Source: Phytohabitans sp036906915 (GTDB taxonomy: Bacteria; Actinomycetota; Actinomycetes; Mycobacteriales; Micromonosporaceae). From it: a stretch of 64,000 nucleotides of DNA. The notes under the pieces were generated by a model. That model did no database searches. It saw nothing but the letters and a program-made list of their open reading frames with translations, and had not been told where the DNA came from. Location of the stretch: assembly GCF_036906915.1 (NCBI RefSeq), contig NZ_JBAKHX010000001.1, positions 444,772 to 508,771 of the forward strand, in the 5' to 3' direction. This document shows positions 50,059 to 59,173 of this stretch, one piece after another (positions within the stretch are counted from its first letter, which is position 1; the number at the start of each line of letters is the position of its first letter). The position numbers were made by a program, and so were the translations under genes.

Positions 50059-52440
50059 ATGCCGTATCAACAACCGCTTACACCCTTCATTCTGCACTGC
50101 GCCGATCCGGTGGACCTGCCGGTGCGCCCTCTCGGCGATGGTGATTCTCGCGGCGACGGGGTGCTGAGCCGGGTGACCCGAGCCGGCCTCGTGGCGCAGG
50201 ATGGCGGTGGCGTCGCGCTGAAGGCCGACACCTCCGACGGCCAGAGCCTGGTGGTCGACGTGCGGGCGGCCGCCGAGGGAGTCATCCGGGTGCGGCTAGG
50301 ACCGGACGCCGAGACCCGGACCCGTTCGGCGCCGGCCATCACGCTGATCCACGCCACCGGCTACGACGGCGGGCGGGTGGAGGTCGAGCCGGGGCGGATC
50401 CGGGTACACGCCGGCGCCGTGAGCGCGCACATCGAGCTGGACCCCTGGCGGTTACGCTTCCTCGACCCGGACGGCCGACTCCTGGTGGAGCAGAACACGT
50501 ACGAGATGGACATCAGCGACCGGCTACGGAACCTTCCGTTCGGCCGATCCACTGTGGCCGGTGAGGTCGCCGCCTACCACGAGACGTTCGCGGCACCGGG
50601 AGACGAGCATTTCTTCGGGCTGGGCGAGAAGTTCACCATGTTCGACAAGCGTGGCCAGCGGATCATCATGTGGAACTACGACGCCTTCAGCGCGGAGTCC
50701 GAGCGGTCGTACAAGAACGTCCCGTTCTACCTGTCCAGCCGCGGCTACGGGGTACTGGTCGACAGCGGCACGGCCACCGAGTTCGATATGTGCCACTCCA
50801 CGCACGCCTGCGTGCAGATCACCGTGCCGGACGACGTGCTGGACTACTACCTCATCGCCGGCCCGACTCCGGAGCGGGTGATCGACCGCTACCACCGGCT
50901 CACCGGCCGGCCCTACGTCCCACCGAAGTGGGCGCTGGGCACCTGGATCTCCTCGGGGTTCTCTCCCGACAGCCAGCGCCGGGTGCTCAAGCGGGCCAGG
51001 AAGATCCGCGATCACGGCATCCCCTGCGACGTGCTGCACATCGACGCACACTGGATGCCGACGCGGCACTGGTCGGACCTGCGGTGGGACGCCAAGCGGT
51101 TTCCCGACCCCGAGAGCATGCTGGCCGAGTTGGCCGGGATGGGCTTTCGCACTTGCCTGTGGCTCAACCCGTACGTGGGCCGGGAGAGCCCGCTGTTCGC
51201 CGAGGCGGCGGCGAACGGCTACTTCCTGGCGCGGGCGGACGGCACGGTGTACGAGGCGGACGTGTGGCACACCTACCTGCCGCCGTGCGGCATCGTCGAC
51301 TTCACCAACCCGCGAGCCGTCCGCTGGTACCAGGGCTTGCTGCGTGACCTGCTGAGGCAGGGCGTCGACTGCTTCAAGACCGACTTCGGTGAGGGCGTGC
51401 CGGTCGACGCGGTCGCCGCCAACGGCATGCGCGGCGACGGGCTGCACAACGTCTACTCGTTGCTGTTCAACGACGCGGTGGCGGACGTCACCGAGGAAGT
51501 CACCGGCCACCGGCTGGTCTGGGCCCGATCGTCGTTCACCGGTGGCCAGCGGCACAGCGCCCAGTGGGCCGGCGACACCACCTCGTCCTTCCCCTCGATG
51601 GCAAGCACCCTGCGCGGCGGACTGTCGTACGCGCTGTCGGGCGTGCCGTTCTGGAGCCACGACGTCGGCGGCTTCACCGGCGAACCCACTCCCGAGCTGT
51701 TCGTGCGCAGCGCCCAGTTCGGAGCGTTTTCGCCGTTGACCCGGTTCCACGGCAACACGCCGCGCCACCCGTGGTCCTTCGAGCCGGCGGTGGAGCAGGC
51801 GGTGATCGAGGCCCTGCGGCTGCGCTACCAGCTGATGCCGTACCTCTATAGCGCGTCCGTCACGGCGGGCGCCTCGAGCCTGCCCGTGCTGCGCCCGCTG
51901 CTGCTCGCCGCGCCCGACGAGCCGGCCACGTGGTCGGCGGACCTGGAGTACCTGCTCGGTCCGGACCTGCTGGTGGCGCCGATGACCACGCCCGAGAACC
52001 AGCGGCACGTGTACCTGCCCGTCGGGCGGTGGATCGACTACTGGACCGGCGAGGTGCACGACGGCGGCCGGCACATCCGGGCGGTCAAACCGCTCGAGCA
52101 GGTGCCGCTGTACGTGCGCTGGGGGGCGTTGATCCCGACCACCCGAGCCGCCGACACCGTCGGTTCCGGCCCGTTCACCGACCTCACGCTCGTCTGCTGG
52201 GGCGACGGCGACGGCAGCGTGGTCGTCCACGACGAGGGCACCAGCACCGCGGTCACGGTCCGGCGCCAGGGCGGCCGGTTCGAGGTGGCGTGCGACGGGC
52301 CGCTCGCGATCGACCGCGTCGCGTTCCCGCCGGTCGCGGGAGCGGCGACGCCCAGCGAGGTGCTCCTCGACGGCCGGCCGACGGCGCTGGAGACAGTCGA
52401 CGGATGGCAGACGGCGGCGGTGCGGCATGGACCTGCGTGA
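50059..52440 (+). CDS. GH31 alpha-glycosidase (YicI/alpha-xylosidase-like)
   Basis: 793 aa from ATG 50059, which follows GGGGGAGG. Catalytic nucleophile Asp in FKTDFGEGVP and acid/base Asp in WAGDTTSSFPS; N-terminal beta-sandwich and FFGLGEKFTMFDKRG match YicI-type enzymes. No signal peptide, so it is cytoplasmic. It carries an in-frame TTA codon at 50452-50454, implying dependence on the bldA tRNA. A glycosidase in a glycosylating cluster may trim a sugar from a protected intermediate or serve in self-resistance; a plain catabolic role is possible. First gene of a four-gene operon. Confidence 0.93.
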   Translation: MPYQQPLTPFILHCADPVDLPVRPLGDGDSRGDGVLSRVTRAGLVAQDGGGVALKADTSDGQSLVVDVRAAAEGVIRVRLGPDAETRTRSAPAITLIHATGYDGGRVEVEPGRIRVHAGAVSAHIELDPWRLRFLDPDGRLLVEQNTYEMDISDRLRNLPFGRSTVAGEVAAYHETFAAPGDEHFFGLGEKFTMFDKRGQRIIMWNYDAFSAESERSYKNVPFYLSSRGYGVLVDSGTATEFDMCHSTHACVQITVPDDVLDYYLIAGPTPERVIDRYHRLTGRPYVPPKWALGTWISSGFSPDSQRRVLKRARKIRDHGIPCDVLHIDAHWMPTRHWSDLRWDAKRFPDPESMLAELAGMGFRTCLWLNPYVGRESPLFAEAAANGYFLARADGTVYEADVWHTYLPPCGIVDFTNPRAVRWYQGLLRDLLRQGVDCFKTDFGEGVPVDAVAANGMRGDGLHNVYSLLFNDAVADVTEEVTGHRLVWARSSFTGGQRHSAQWAGDTTSSFPSMASTLRGGLSYALSGVPFWSHDVGGFTGEPTPELFVRSAQFGAFSPLTRFHGNTPRHPWSFEPAVEQAVIEALRLRYQLMPYLYSASVTAGASSLPVLRPLLLAAPDEPATWSADLEYLLGPDLLVAPMTTPENQRHVYLPVGRWIDYWTGEVHDGGRHIRAVKPLEQVPLYVRWGALIPTTRAADTVGSGPFTDLTLVCWGDGDGSVVVHDEGTSTAVTVRRQGGRFEVACDGPLAIDRVAFPPVAGAATPSEVLLDGRPTALETVDGWQTAAVRHGPA

Positions 52441-53590
52441 GACCGCCGAGCAGGTACGGTTCCGGGCTGAGCTGCGCGCGTGGCTGTCGGCACGGCTGCC
52501 GGCGGCCGCCGACGGGCCCGCGCCGGTCGGCGGCTGGACCGGGCCGGCGACCCGCGCGTGGTTGGCCGAGCTGCACGGCGCCGGGTACGCGGGACTCACC
52601 TGGCCGGCGCGGTACGGCGGCCGCGGCCTGCCGATCAGCTTCCAGGCCATCTACCTGGAGGAGGCCGCCCGGGTAGGCGCAGGCGAGCACGGTGGCGTCA
52701 TCGGCCTGGGCATGGTGGGACCGACCATCATCGCGGTCGGCACCGCCGGGCAGAAGGCGCGGTACCTGCCCGGCATCCTCTCTGGACAGGTCTTGTTCTG
52801 CCAGGGCTTCTCGGAGCCCGAGGCCGGTTCCGACCTGGCCGCCGTGCGGACGCAGGCGACGCTGGACGGCGACGCGTTCGTGGTCACCGGGCACAAAGTG
52901 TGGTCGTCCTACGCGCACCTCGCCGACCGCTGCCTCCTGCTGGCCCGGACCGGACCGGCCGATAGCCGCCACCGCGGCCTGACCTGCCTGCTGGTCGACC
53001 TGCGCGCGCCCGGGGTGACCGTGCGCCCGCTACGCCGGCTGCCCGGCGACGCGGACTTCGGCGAGATCGTCCTGGACGAGGTCCGGGTGCCCCGCGGCGA
53101 TGTGCTCGGCACCGTGGGCGCCGGCTGGTCGGTGGCGATGACCACGCTCGCCCACGAGCGCGGCACCTTCGGTTTCGCCCTCACCGCCCGGCTGGAGTCC
53201 CAGCTGCGGCGCCTCGTGGCGACCGCACACGCCGCCGGGCGGGCCGGCGACCCGCTGCTGCGCGACCGGATCGCCTCCGTCTACGTGGACCTGCTGGCCC
53301 TGCGCTGGACCAGCCGCCGCGCGCTGAGCCGGCTGGGCGCGTGCGAGGCGCCGAGGCCGGAGTCGTCGATCGTCAAGCTGCGGTGGTCGCAGGCGAACCA
53401 GCGGCTGACCGCGCTGGCCCTCGAAGTCCTGGGGCCGGACGCGGCTCTGGACGGCGACGCCGCGTACTGGTCCGGCTTCTGGCAGTACCACCAGCTGCGC
53501 AGCCGGGCCAACAGCCTGGAGGGAGGCACCTCGGAGATCCTGCGCGACGTGCTGGCCGAGCGAGTACTCGCCCTGCCCCGGGCGCGCTGA
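52427..53590 (+). CDS. acyl-CoA dehydrogenase, catalytic-type subunit
   Basis: 387 aa, overlapping the glycosidase gene by 14 bases. FAD-binding motifs FSEPEAGSDLA and KVWSSYAH, and the catalytic Glu in NSLEGGTSEILRD. It resembles the long-N-terminal FadE proteins that pair with a second, shorter dehydrogenase (ChsE-type heterotetramers). It should oxidize an acyl-thioester alpha-beta bond. It is followed by such a partner, so the two probably form one enzyme. Confidence 0.9.
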   Translation: MDLRETAEQVRFRAELRAWLSARLPAAADGPAPVGGWTGPATRAWLAELHGAGYAGLTWPARYGGRGLPISFQAIYLEEAARVGAGEHGGVIGLGMVGPTIIAVGTAGQKARYLPGILSGQVLFCQGFSEPEAGSDLAAVRTQATLDGDAFVVTGHKVWSSYAHLADRCLLLARTGPADSRHRGLTCLLVDLRAPGVTVRPLRRLPGDADFGEIVLDEVRVPRGDVLGTVGAGWSVAMTTLAHERGTFGFALTARLESQLRRLVATAHAAGRAGDPLLRDRIASVYVDLLALRWTSRRALSRLGACEAPRPESSIVKLRWSQANQRLTALALEVLGPDAALDGDAAYWSGFWQYHQLRSRANSLEGGTSEILRDVLAERVLALPRAR

Positions 53591-53603
53591 AGGAAGGTGC
53601 ACA

Positions 53604-54638
53604 GTGGACTTCTCGTTTACGGAGGAACAGACAGCGCTGCGCGACGTGGCCCGGCGCCGGCTCGCCACGCCCGTGCCGCCGTCATGGCGCGAACTGCACG
53701 ACCTGGGCTGGCTGGACAAGGACCTCGACGCGGTGGACACCGCGTTGCTGGCCGAGGAGGCCGGCCGCGCGCACGCCCCCAGCGAATGGCTCATCACGCA
53801 GGCACTGGCCCAGGACGCCTGCCACGCCGCCGGCCGGCCGCTCGCCCAGCCCACGACGTTGGCGTGGCGGGAGCCCGAGCCGGGTCCGAGCCGCCTGGAT
53901 GGTCCGCTGGACGCCCTCGCCTGCCGCGCGGAGCGGGCACCGGGCGGGGCGGTCCGGCTGTACGGCATCAAGACCCGCGTGCCGTACGCGACGGGTATCG
54001 AGGTGGTGCTCGTGCTGGCCCGAGGCGCGGACGGCCCAGGGCTGTACCGGCTGCCGCTGGCCGCCCTGGAGGGCGAGCCCCGGACGCTGTCCGGTGTGGA
54101 CACCGGACGGCCGTGGCTGGAGCTGGACCTGGCCGGCGTACCGGCCGAACCGCTGCTCACCGGCGCGGCCACCGGCGCGCTGATGCGCCGGATCCGGCAC
54201 CGGGCGTTGACGCTGCTGGCGTGCGAAGCGGTCGGCCTGGCACGCGCCGCCCTGGACAGCGCCGTGGCGCACGCACGGTCACGTTCGCAGTTCGGCCGCC
54301 CGATCGGCGCGTATCAGGCTGTCTCACACCGGCTCGTGGACGTCTACTCCGACATCGAGCTGGCCGCGTCGCTGGCGTACGTGGCCGCCTGGCGGCTCAA
54401 CGACACCGGTGACGAGGACCAGACCGCCACGGCGGTGGCGGCCGCGACCATCGCCGCCCGGGACGCGGCGCTGTTCGCCTGCGAGGCGGAGGTGCAGACG
54501 TTCGGCGCGGCCGGCTTCCTCTGGGAGCACCCGGCCACCCACCGGTACCGCCGAGCGCGCTGGATCTCCTGCTTCGACGGCACGACCGACGAACACCGCG
54601 GCGCTCTCGGCACGGCGGTCCTGGACGCCCCGTGGTGA
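53604..54638 (+). CDS. acyl-CoA dehydrogenase-like partner subunit
   Basis: 344 aa from GTG 53604 after GGAAGG. N-terminal MDFSFTEEQTALRD and C-terminal ARSRSQFGRPIGAYQAVSHRL are typical of the family. At the catalytic Glu position the sequence reads SCFDGTTDEH (Asp in place of Glu), and the middle is shortened. This fits the second subunit of a heteromeric dehydrogenase with the gene just upstream. Its stop overlaps the condensation-domain gene as GTGA. Confidence 0.88.
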   Translation: MDFSFTEEQTALRDVARRRLATPVPPSWRELHDLGWLDKDLDAVDTALLAEEAGRAHAPSEWLITQALAQDACHAAGRPLAQPTTLAWREPEPGPSRLDGPLDALACRAERAPGGAVRLYGIKTRVPYATGIEVVLVLARGADGPGLYRLPLAALEGEPRTLSGVDTGRPWLELDLAGVPAEPLLTGAATGALMRRIRHRALTLLACEAVGLARAALDSAVAHARSRSQFGRPIGAYQAVSHRLVDVYSDIELAASLAYVAAWRLNDTGDEDQTATAVAAATIAARDAALFACEAEVQTFGAAGFLWEHPATHRYRRARWISCFDGTTDEHRGALGTAVLDAPW

Positions 54639-55903
54639 CCGGGCTCGCCGCGCCGGCATCTGTCGGCCAGCGTCTACTGTGGATGGTCCAGCGGCACCGC
54701 TCGCAGACCACCACACTCAGCTGCCCGCTGTTGTGCCGGATGCGCGGGCCGCTGGACGTGGCTCGGCTGGCCGCCGCGATCGACGCCTTGGTCGGCCGGC
54801 ACGAGGCGCTGCGCACCACCTTCGCCGGACGCGGGCACCAGCTGACCCAGATCATCGGCGACCCGGCCCCGCTGCGCCCGCGTACCGTGGCGGCGACCGA
54901 GGCCAGCCTGCCGGACGAGGTGGCCCGGGAGCTCGGCACGCCGCTGGACCCGCACGAGGAGCCGGTGCGCGCCACCCTATGGCGGCTGACCGCGGGCGAC
55001 CACCTCCTGTGCCTCAACATGCACCACCTGGTCACCGACGCGTGGTCGTGCGGGGTGCTGTTCCGGGAGCTGCGCGCGCTGTACAGCGGGGCGCCCGTCG
55101 GCGCGCTCGGGCCGGCGCCCTGGCAGTACCGCGAGTTCGTGACCTGGCAGGAGGAGCTGCTCGCCGGCGACGGTCTCGCCCGCCAGCGGCAGTACTGGCT
55201 GCGCAGGCTCGACGGCGCCCGCACAGTCGCGCTGCCCGGGCCAGCGGCGGCGCCAGCGCCAGCGGGGCCCGCGGGAGTCGCCCGCGCAGACATCCCGCCC
55301 GCGGTCACCGCCGCGATCCGCGAGCTGGCGCGGGCCCGCGGCACCACCCCGTTCACCGTCCTGCTCGCCACCTTCTACGCCCGGCTGGCGCACCTGACCG
55401 GCCAGCGCGACCTCGTGGTGGCCTCGCTGTTCGCCAACCGCGTCCGGCCGCCGGCGCGCGGCACGGTGGGGTTCCTGGCCAACATGGTGCTCCTGCGCGG
55501 CGCGGTGCCGGCAGGCGCGAGCTTCGCCGAGCTCGTATCGCAGGCGCACGGCACCGTGGTGGGTGCCTTTGCCCACCAGGAGCTGCCGTTCCAGCTGCTC
55601 CCGCCGGACACGGTCACCGCGGCCGGCGGTGCCCGCCCCGACGACGTCGTCTTCCAGGTCATGACCGATACCCCACACCGGGGTGCTGCCGGAGGCGTGG
55701 ACTTCGAGCTGCTCGTGCCCGAGGGCATCGGCAGCCGGTTCCGGTTCGAGCTGACCGTCGTACCGGTGGCCGACGGGTTGCGGGCGTTGCTGTTCTACGC
55801 GACCGACCGCGTCGACCCGGTGACCGCCGAACGCTTCGTGGCGGACTACGCCGCGGCGGCCGAGGCCGCCGCGGCGCATCCGAACGCGCCCCTTCCCCGC
55901 TAG
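54635..55903 (+). CDS. stand-alone NRPS condensation domain
   Basis: 422 aa from GTG 54635. Core motif MHHLVTDAWSCG (HHxxxD), the C-domain start GQRLLWMVQRH and the later FLANMVLLR and HQELPFQLL are all present, with no A or PCP domain attached. Free condensation domains join a carrier-bound acyl or peptidyl group to an amine or alcohol in trans. Here it could couple the FAAL/ACP-bound chain to the peptide or to a sugar. Whether it makes an amide or ester is not visible. Confidence 0.9.
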   Translation: MTGLAAPASVGQRLLWMVQRHRSQTTTLSCPLLCRMRGPLDVARLAAAIDALVGRHEALRTTFAGRGHQLTQIIGDPAPLRPRTVAATEASLPDEVARELGTPLDPHEEPVRATLWRLTAGDHLLCLNMHHLVTDAWSCGVLFRELRALYSGAPVGALGPAPWQYREFVTWQEELLAGDGLARQRQYWLRRLDGARTVALPGPAAAPAPAGPAGVARADIPPAVTAAIRELARARGTTPFTVLLATFYARLAHLTGQRDLVVASLFANRVRPPARGTVGFLANMVLLRGAVPAGASFAELVSQAHGTVVGAFAHQELPFQLLPPDTVTAAGGARPDDVVFQVMTDTPHRGAAGGVDFELLVPEGIGSRFRFELTVVPVADGLRALLFYATDRVDPVTAERFVADYAAAAEAAAAHPNAPLPR

Positions 55904-55911
55904 GGGCCCGG

Positions 55912-57558
55912 TCATCCTGGCTGCGCCAGCGCCGCCCGCAGCGCCCGCTTGTCGAGCTTGCCCAGCGTGGTCCTGGGCAGCACCGAACTGGTCTCCACCC
56001 GATCCGGCAGCTTGTACTCGGCGAGCCCCTGGCCGATGAGGAACTCCCGCACCTCCGCCAGGGTCGGCGGCTGCCCCTCCGGCACCACGACGGCGCAGGT
56101 GCGCTCGCCCAGGACGGGATCCGGCAGGCCGACCACGGCGGCGTCCCGCACCCGCGGGTGCGCGGCGAGGAAACCCTCCACCTCCTCGGCCGGGACCTTC
56201 TCGCCGGCCCGGTTCACCACGTCGCGCATGCGGCCGGTCACCACCAGCCGGCCCTCCGGCGTACGCCGGACCAGGTCGCCTGTGCGCAGGAAGCCGTCCT
56301 CGGTGAAGGTCCGGGCGTTGTACTCGGGTGCCCGGTAGTACCCGCGCAGCGTGCACGGCCCGCGCACCAGCAGTTGGCCCTCCTGCCCGGGCGCCACGTC
56401 ACGGTCGTCCTCGTCCACGACCCGGAACTCGTCCGCCGGCGAGAGCGGGTGTCCCTCGGTCGTCACGCGCACATCCTCGCTGTCGTCCAGCCTGGTGAAC
56501 GACAGCACGCCTTCCGCCATCCCGAACCAGCGGGTCAGCGTGCATCCCAGCGCGGGGCCCACCAGCGCGGCGTCCTGCGGGCTGAGCCGGGCGCCGCCGA
56601 CCTCCACCACCAAACCGCTGAGGTCCGCCTCCAGCACGGGAGCCATCTCGCTCCACAGCTTGAGGAAGGACGGCATCAGGGTGGTGAGCGTGACGCCCTC
56701 CCGCGCGATCAGCGGGAAGACCTCGTCCGGGCTGGGACTGCCGGCCAGCACCACCCGCCCGCCGGCCCACAGCGCGCCGAGTACGCCCGGGCAGCCCAGC
56801 GCGGCGTTGTGCGCGATCGGCAGGCACGCCAGGTACACGCCCCGCTCGTCGAAACCCATCGCCGACGCGGTCTCGCGCAGCTGGTACGCGTAGTCGTCGT
56901 GGGTCCGCGGGATCAGCTTGGGCAGCCCGGTGGTGCCACCGGAGAGCAGGAAGAACGCGACCTCACCGGGGTCCGGCGCGGTCACCGCCGCGGGCACCTG
57001 GGCCGAGCTTGCTGACGCTCGCTCCTCTCGCGCGGGCCTCTGGGCCGTGGCCAGATCGGCGAGCGCGATGAACTCCTCGGCCTCGCCGGCCACCACCACG
57101 TGCTTGAGTGTCGGCACCGCCGCCCGCACCTCGCGCGCCAGCGACCGGTAGTCGAAGCGGTGGTAGGTGTCCACCGCGACATAGGCCTTGGCCTCGGTGT
57201 GCGCGCACAGATACGTGATCTCGTTGCGCCGGTGCGCGGGCAGCGCCAGCACCGGCACGACACCGATCCGGAACAGTGCCACGCAGACGGCTACGAACTC
57301 GGGTGAGTTCGGCAGTTGCAGCACCACGCGGTCACCCGGGCCGAGGCCGAGCGCCGACAGGCCCGCGGCGAGCCGGTCGGCCCAGGCGTCCAACTCGGCG
57401 TAGCTGTGCCGGCGTGCCCCGCTGACCACGGCGGTGCGGGACGGGTCGGTCCGCGCCCACGGCCGCAGCAGCTCGCCCAGCCCCGTTCCCAGCCAGTAGC
57501 CCTCCCGCCGGTACCGGTCGGCGAACTCGGCCGGCCACTCCACAGAACCTGGCAACAT
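55912..57558 (-). CDS. aryl-acid AMP ligase (EntE/DhbE/PchD family), salicylate-type signature
   Basis: 548 aa from ATG 57558 after AAGGGGG. N-terminal YWLGTGLGELL, A3 loop LSGGTTGLPK, and LPIAHNAALGCPGVLG and FGMAEGVLSFTRLDD match stand-alone aryl-AMP ligases. Relative to DhbE (recalled Asn235, Ser240, Val337) it shows Asn, Cys and Leu, the pattern recalled for salicylate-activating PchD/YbtE/MbtA. It should load an aryl acid on the ArCP domain of the NRPS about 20 kb away. No salicylate synthase is present in the window. Confidence 0.9.
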   Translation of the reverse strand: MLPGSVEWPAEFADRYRREGYWLGTGLGELLRPWARTDPSRTAVVSGARRHSYAELDAWADRLAAGLSALGLGPGDRVVLQLPNSPEFVAVCVALFRIGVVPVLALPAHRRNEITYLCAHTEAKAYVAVDTYHRFDYRSLAREVRAAVPTLKHVVVAGEAEEFIALADLATAQRPAREERASASSAQVPAAVTAPDPGEVAFFLLSGGTTGLPKLIPRTHDDYAYQLRETASAMGFDERGVYLACLPIAHNAALGCPGVLGALWAGGRVVLAGSPSPDEVFPLIAREGVTLTTLMPSFLKLWSEMAPVLEADLSGLVVEVGGARLSPQDAALVGPALGCTLTRWFGMAEGVLSFTRLDDSEDVRVTTEGHPLSPADEFRVVDEDDRDVAPGQEGQLLVRGPCTLRGYYRAPEYNARTFTEDGFLRTGDLVRRTPEGRLVVTGRMRDVVNRAGEKVPAEEVEGFLAAHPRVRDAAVVGLPDPVLGERTCAVVVPEGQPPTLAEVREFLIGQGLAEYKLPDRVETSSVLPRTTLGKLDKRALRAALAQPG

Positions 57559-57573
57559 CGCTGCCCCCTTCGA

Positions 57574-58383
57574 TCAGTGCCCAGCACTCTCGTACCGGCG
57601 TAGCCCCCTGCGGAAGACCAGAGCGGCGACCCCCACGCAGTACAGCGCCACCACCGGCGTGAGCAGGCCAACCCACGCGTAGCCGTCGCGCCCCACCAGC
57701 CAGGCGGCGGGGAAGAAGCTCGTGAAGGCGAACGGAAGCACGCCGGCCAGCAGCACCCGCAGCACCACCCCGTACACGGTCAGCGGGTACCGCGCCAGGT
57801 CGCCGAGCTGGTTGACGGAGACCGCGAGCATCGAGGACGGCGCGGTCAGCCAGAACACCGCGGCGTTGCTGACCACGGTGACCGCCACGCGGATCGCGAC
57901 GGCACTGGCCACGAGAACGACGCCTACCGCCACGGTGATCGGGGACCAGTCGAGGTCGACCCGCCACAGGGCCCAGCCGAGCATCGCGCCGGCGCCCACG
58001 ATCTCACCGAGGCTCTGCATGCCGACCGCCGTGCCGGTCACCTGAAGCACCACCGGGTACGGCCGGACGAGCAGGTAGTCGAGCTCGCCCTGGTTGACCA
58101 TCCACGGCAGGCGCCAGACGCCGTCGAACAGCAGGGCGCCTATCCCGGCGGCCAGGTTGGCCAGCGCGTAAATCAGCACCACCTCGGCGAACCGCCACCC
58201 GTGCAGCTCCGGGACCTGGCTGAACAACGCGCCGATGAAGACCAGCCCGACCAGCTGCGCGGCAAGAGCCGCCGCCACCATGATCCAGAAGTCGGTCTCG
58301 TACTCCAGTACCGCGCGCAGGTTGGCGCCCAGGCTCCGCCGGTACAGCCAGAGCAGGCGCCGGACACCCGTCGGACCGGCCAT
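57574..58383 (-). CDS. ABC-2 type permease (DUF990-like), second membrane subunit
   Basis: 269 aa, ATG 58383 one base after the previous stop. About six hydrophobic segments (for example AALAAQLVGLVFIGALF and VGVVLVASAVAIRVAVTVV). The motifs NQGELDYLLVRP and AFTSFFPAAWLVG are typical of the ABC-2 permeases that occur as two adjacent genes with one ATPase. Forms a heterodimeric exporter with the gene upstream. Its place in the aryl-ligase/heptose operon suggests product export or self-resistance. Confidence 0.88.
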   Translation of the reverse strand: MAGPTGVRRLLWLYRRSLGANLRAVLEYETDFWIMVAAALAAQLVGLVFIGALFSQVPELHGWRFAEVVLIYALANLAAGIGALLFDGVWRLPWMVNQGELDYLLVRPYPVVLQVTGTAVGMQSLGEIVGAGAMLGWALWRVDLDWSPITVAVGVVLVASAVAIRVAVTVVSNAAVFWLTAPSSMLAVSVNQLGDLARYPLTVYGVVLRVLLAGVLPFAFTSFFPAAWLVGRDGYAWVGLLTPVVALYCVGVAALVFRRGLRRYESAGH

Positions 58384-58384
58384 C

Positions 58385-59173
58385 TCAACCCCCGTGCACG
58401 GTGAGCTTGCGGACCGCGCCGCGCCACGCCAGCCGGGCGGCGTACCACAGCACCACCGCCCATGCCAGCTGTAGGCCGACGAGACCGAGCGCAGCGGCGC
58501 CCCGGACATGGCCCAGGTAGATCAGGGCCGGCACGGAGGTGATGCCCGCGAACGGGAGCACCGCCGCAGTGGCCTGGAACCAGCCGGGCAGCAGCGCGAG
58601 CGGCACCAGCGCGCCGGAGAACAGCGACACGACCACGTCGCGAGCCCAGAACACACCGAGGTAGTTCTGGGTCCAGAAACAGAGCAGCGTGCTGAGGTAG
58701 ACGACCAGGAACTTGAGCGGCACGACGGCCGCCACGCTGACCGCGAACAGCAGGCCCTGCGGCCACCCGGGTGCGGCAACCGGGCCGGCGAAGGTCACCA
58801 CACCGACCCAGACCACCGCCACCGCGCCGACCTCGGCGACCACGCCGCCGGTGGACTCGGCCAGGCGCGCCGCCTGATAGTCCACCGGCTTCACCAGATC
58901 AAGGGCGACCATGCCGCTGTGGATGCGGCTGGCCATCCGGAAGTCCCCGAAGATCGAGACGAGAAATCCGGTGCCGAACGCGATCAGCAGGTACGCCTTC
59001 ATCTCCGGCAGCGTGAAGCCGGCGACGCTGCGACCGGCGTCGAGCAGCGCGCTCCACAGAGCCAGCATCGCCACCAGGTGAACGACGAGCGCCCCGGTGC
59101 CGAACAGGAAGTTCAACCGGTACGTCAGCACGCTGCGCGCCGCCGCCCGAGCCAGGCCCGCGTACGCCCTCAC
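58385..59173 (-). CDS. ABC-2 type permease (DUF990-like), first membrane subunit
   Basis: 262 aa from GTG 59173 (GTGA overlap with the ATPase). About six membrane spans. Contains FGDFRMASRIHSGMVALDLVKPVDY, in which the soluble loop before helix 3 resembles the sister subunit's GELDYLLVRP region. Partner of 57574-58383 and the ATPase 59170-60183. Confidence 0.87.
   Translation of the reverse strand: MRAYAGLARAAARSVLTYRLNFLFGTGALVVHLVAMLALWSALLDAGRSVAGFTLPEMKAYLLIAFGTGFLVSIFGDFRMASRIHSGMVALDLVKPVDYQAARLAESTGGVVAEVGAVAVVWVGVVTFAGPVAAPGWPQGLLFAVSVAAVVPLKFLVVYLSTLLCFWTQNYLGVFWARDVVVSLFSGALVPLALLPGWFQATAAVLPFAGITSVPALIYLGHVRGAAALGLVGLQLAWAVVLWYAARLAWRGAVRKLTVHGG

Noticed and set aside
50524..52650. 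708-codon minus-strand frame antisense to the GH31 gene
   Set aside because: His/Arg/Val/Pro-rich shadow with no motifs; the GH31 frame has both catalytic Asp motifs.
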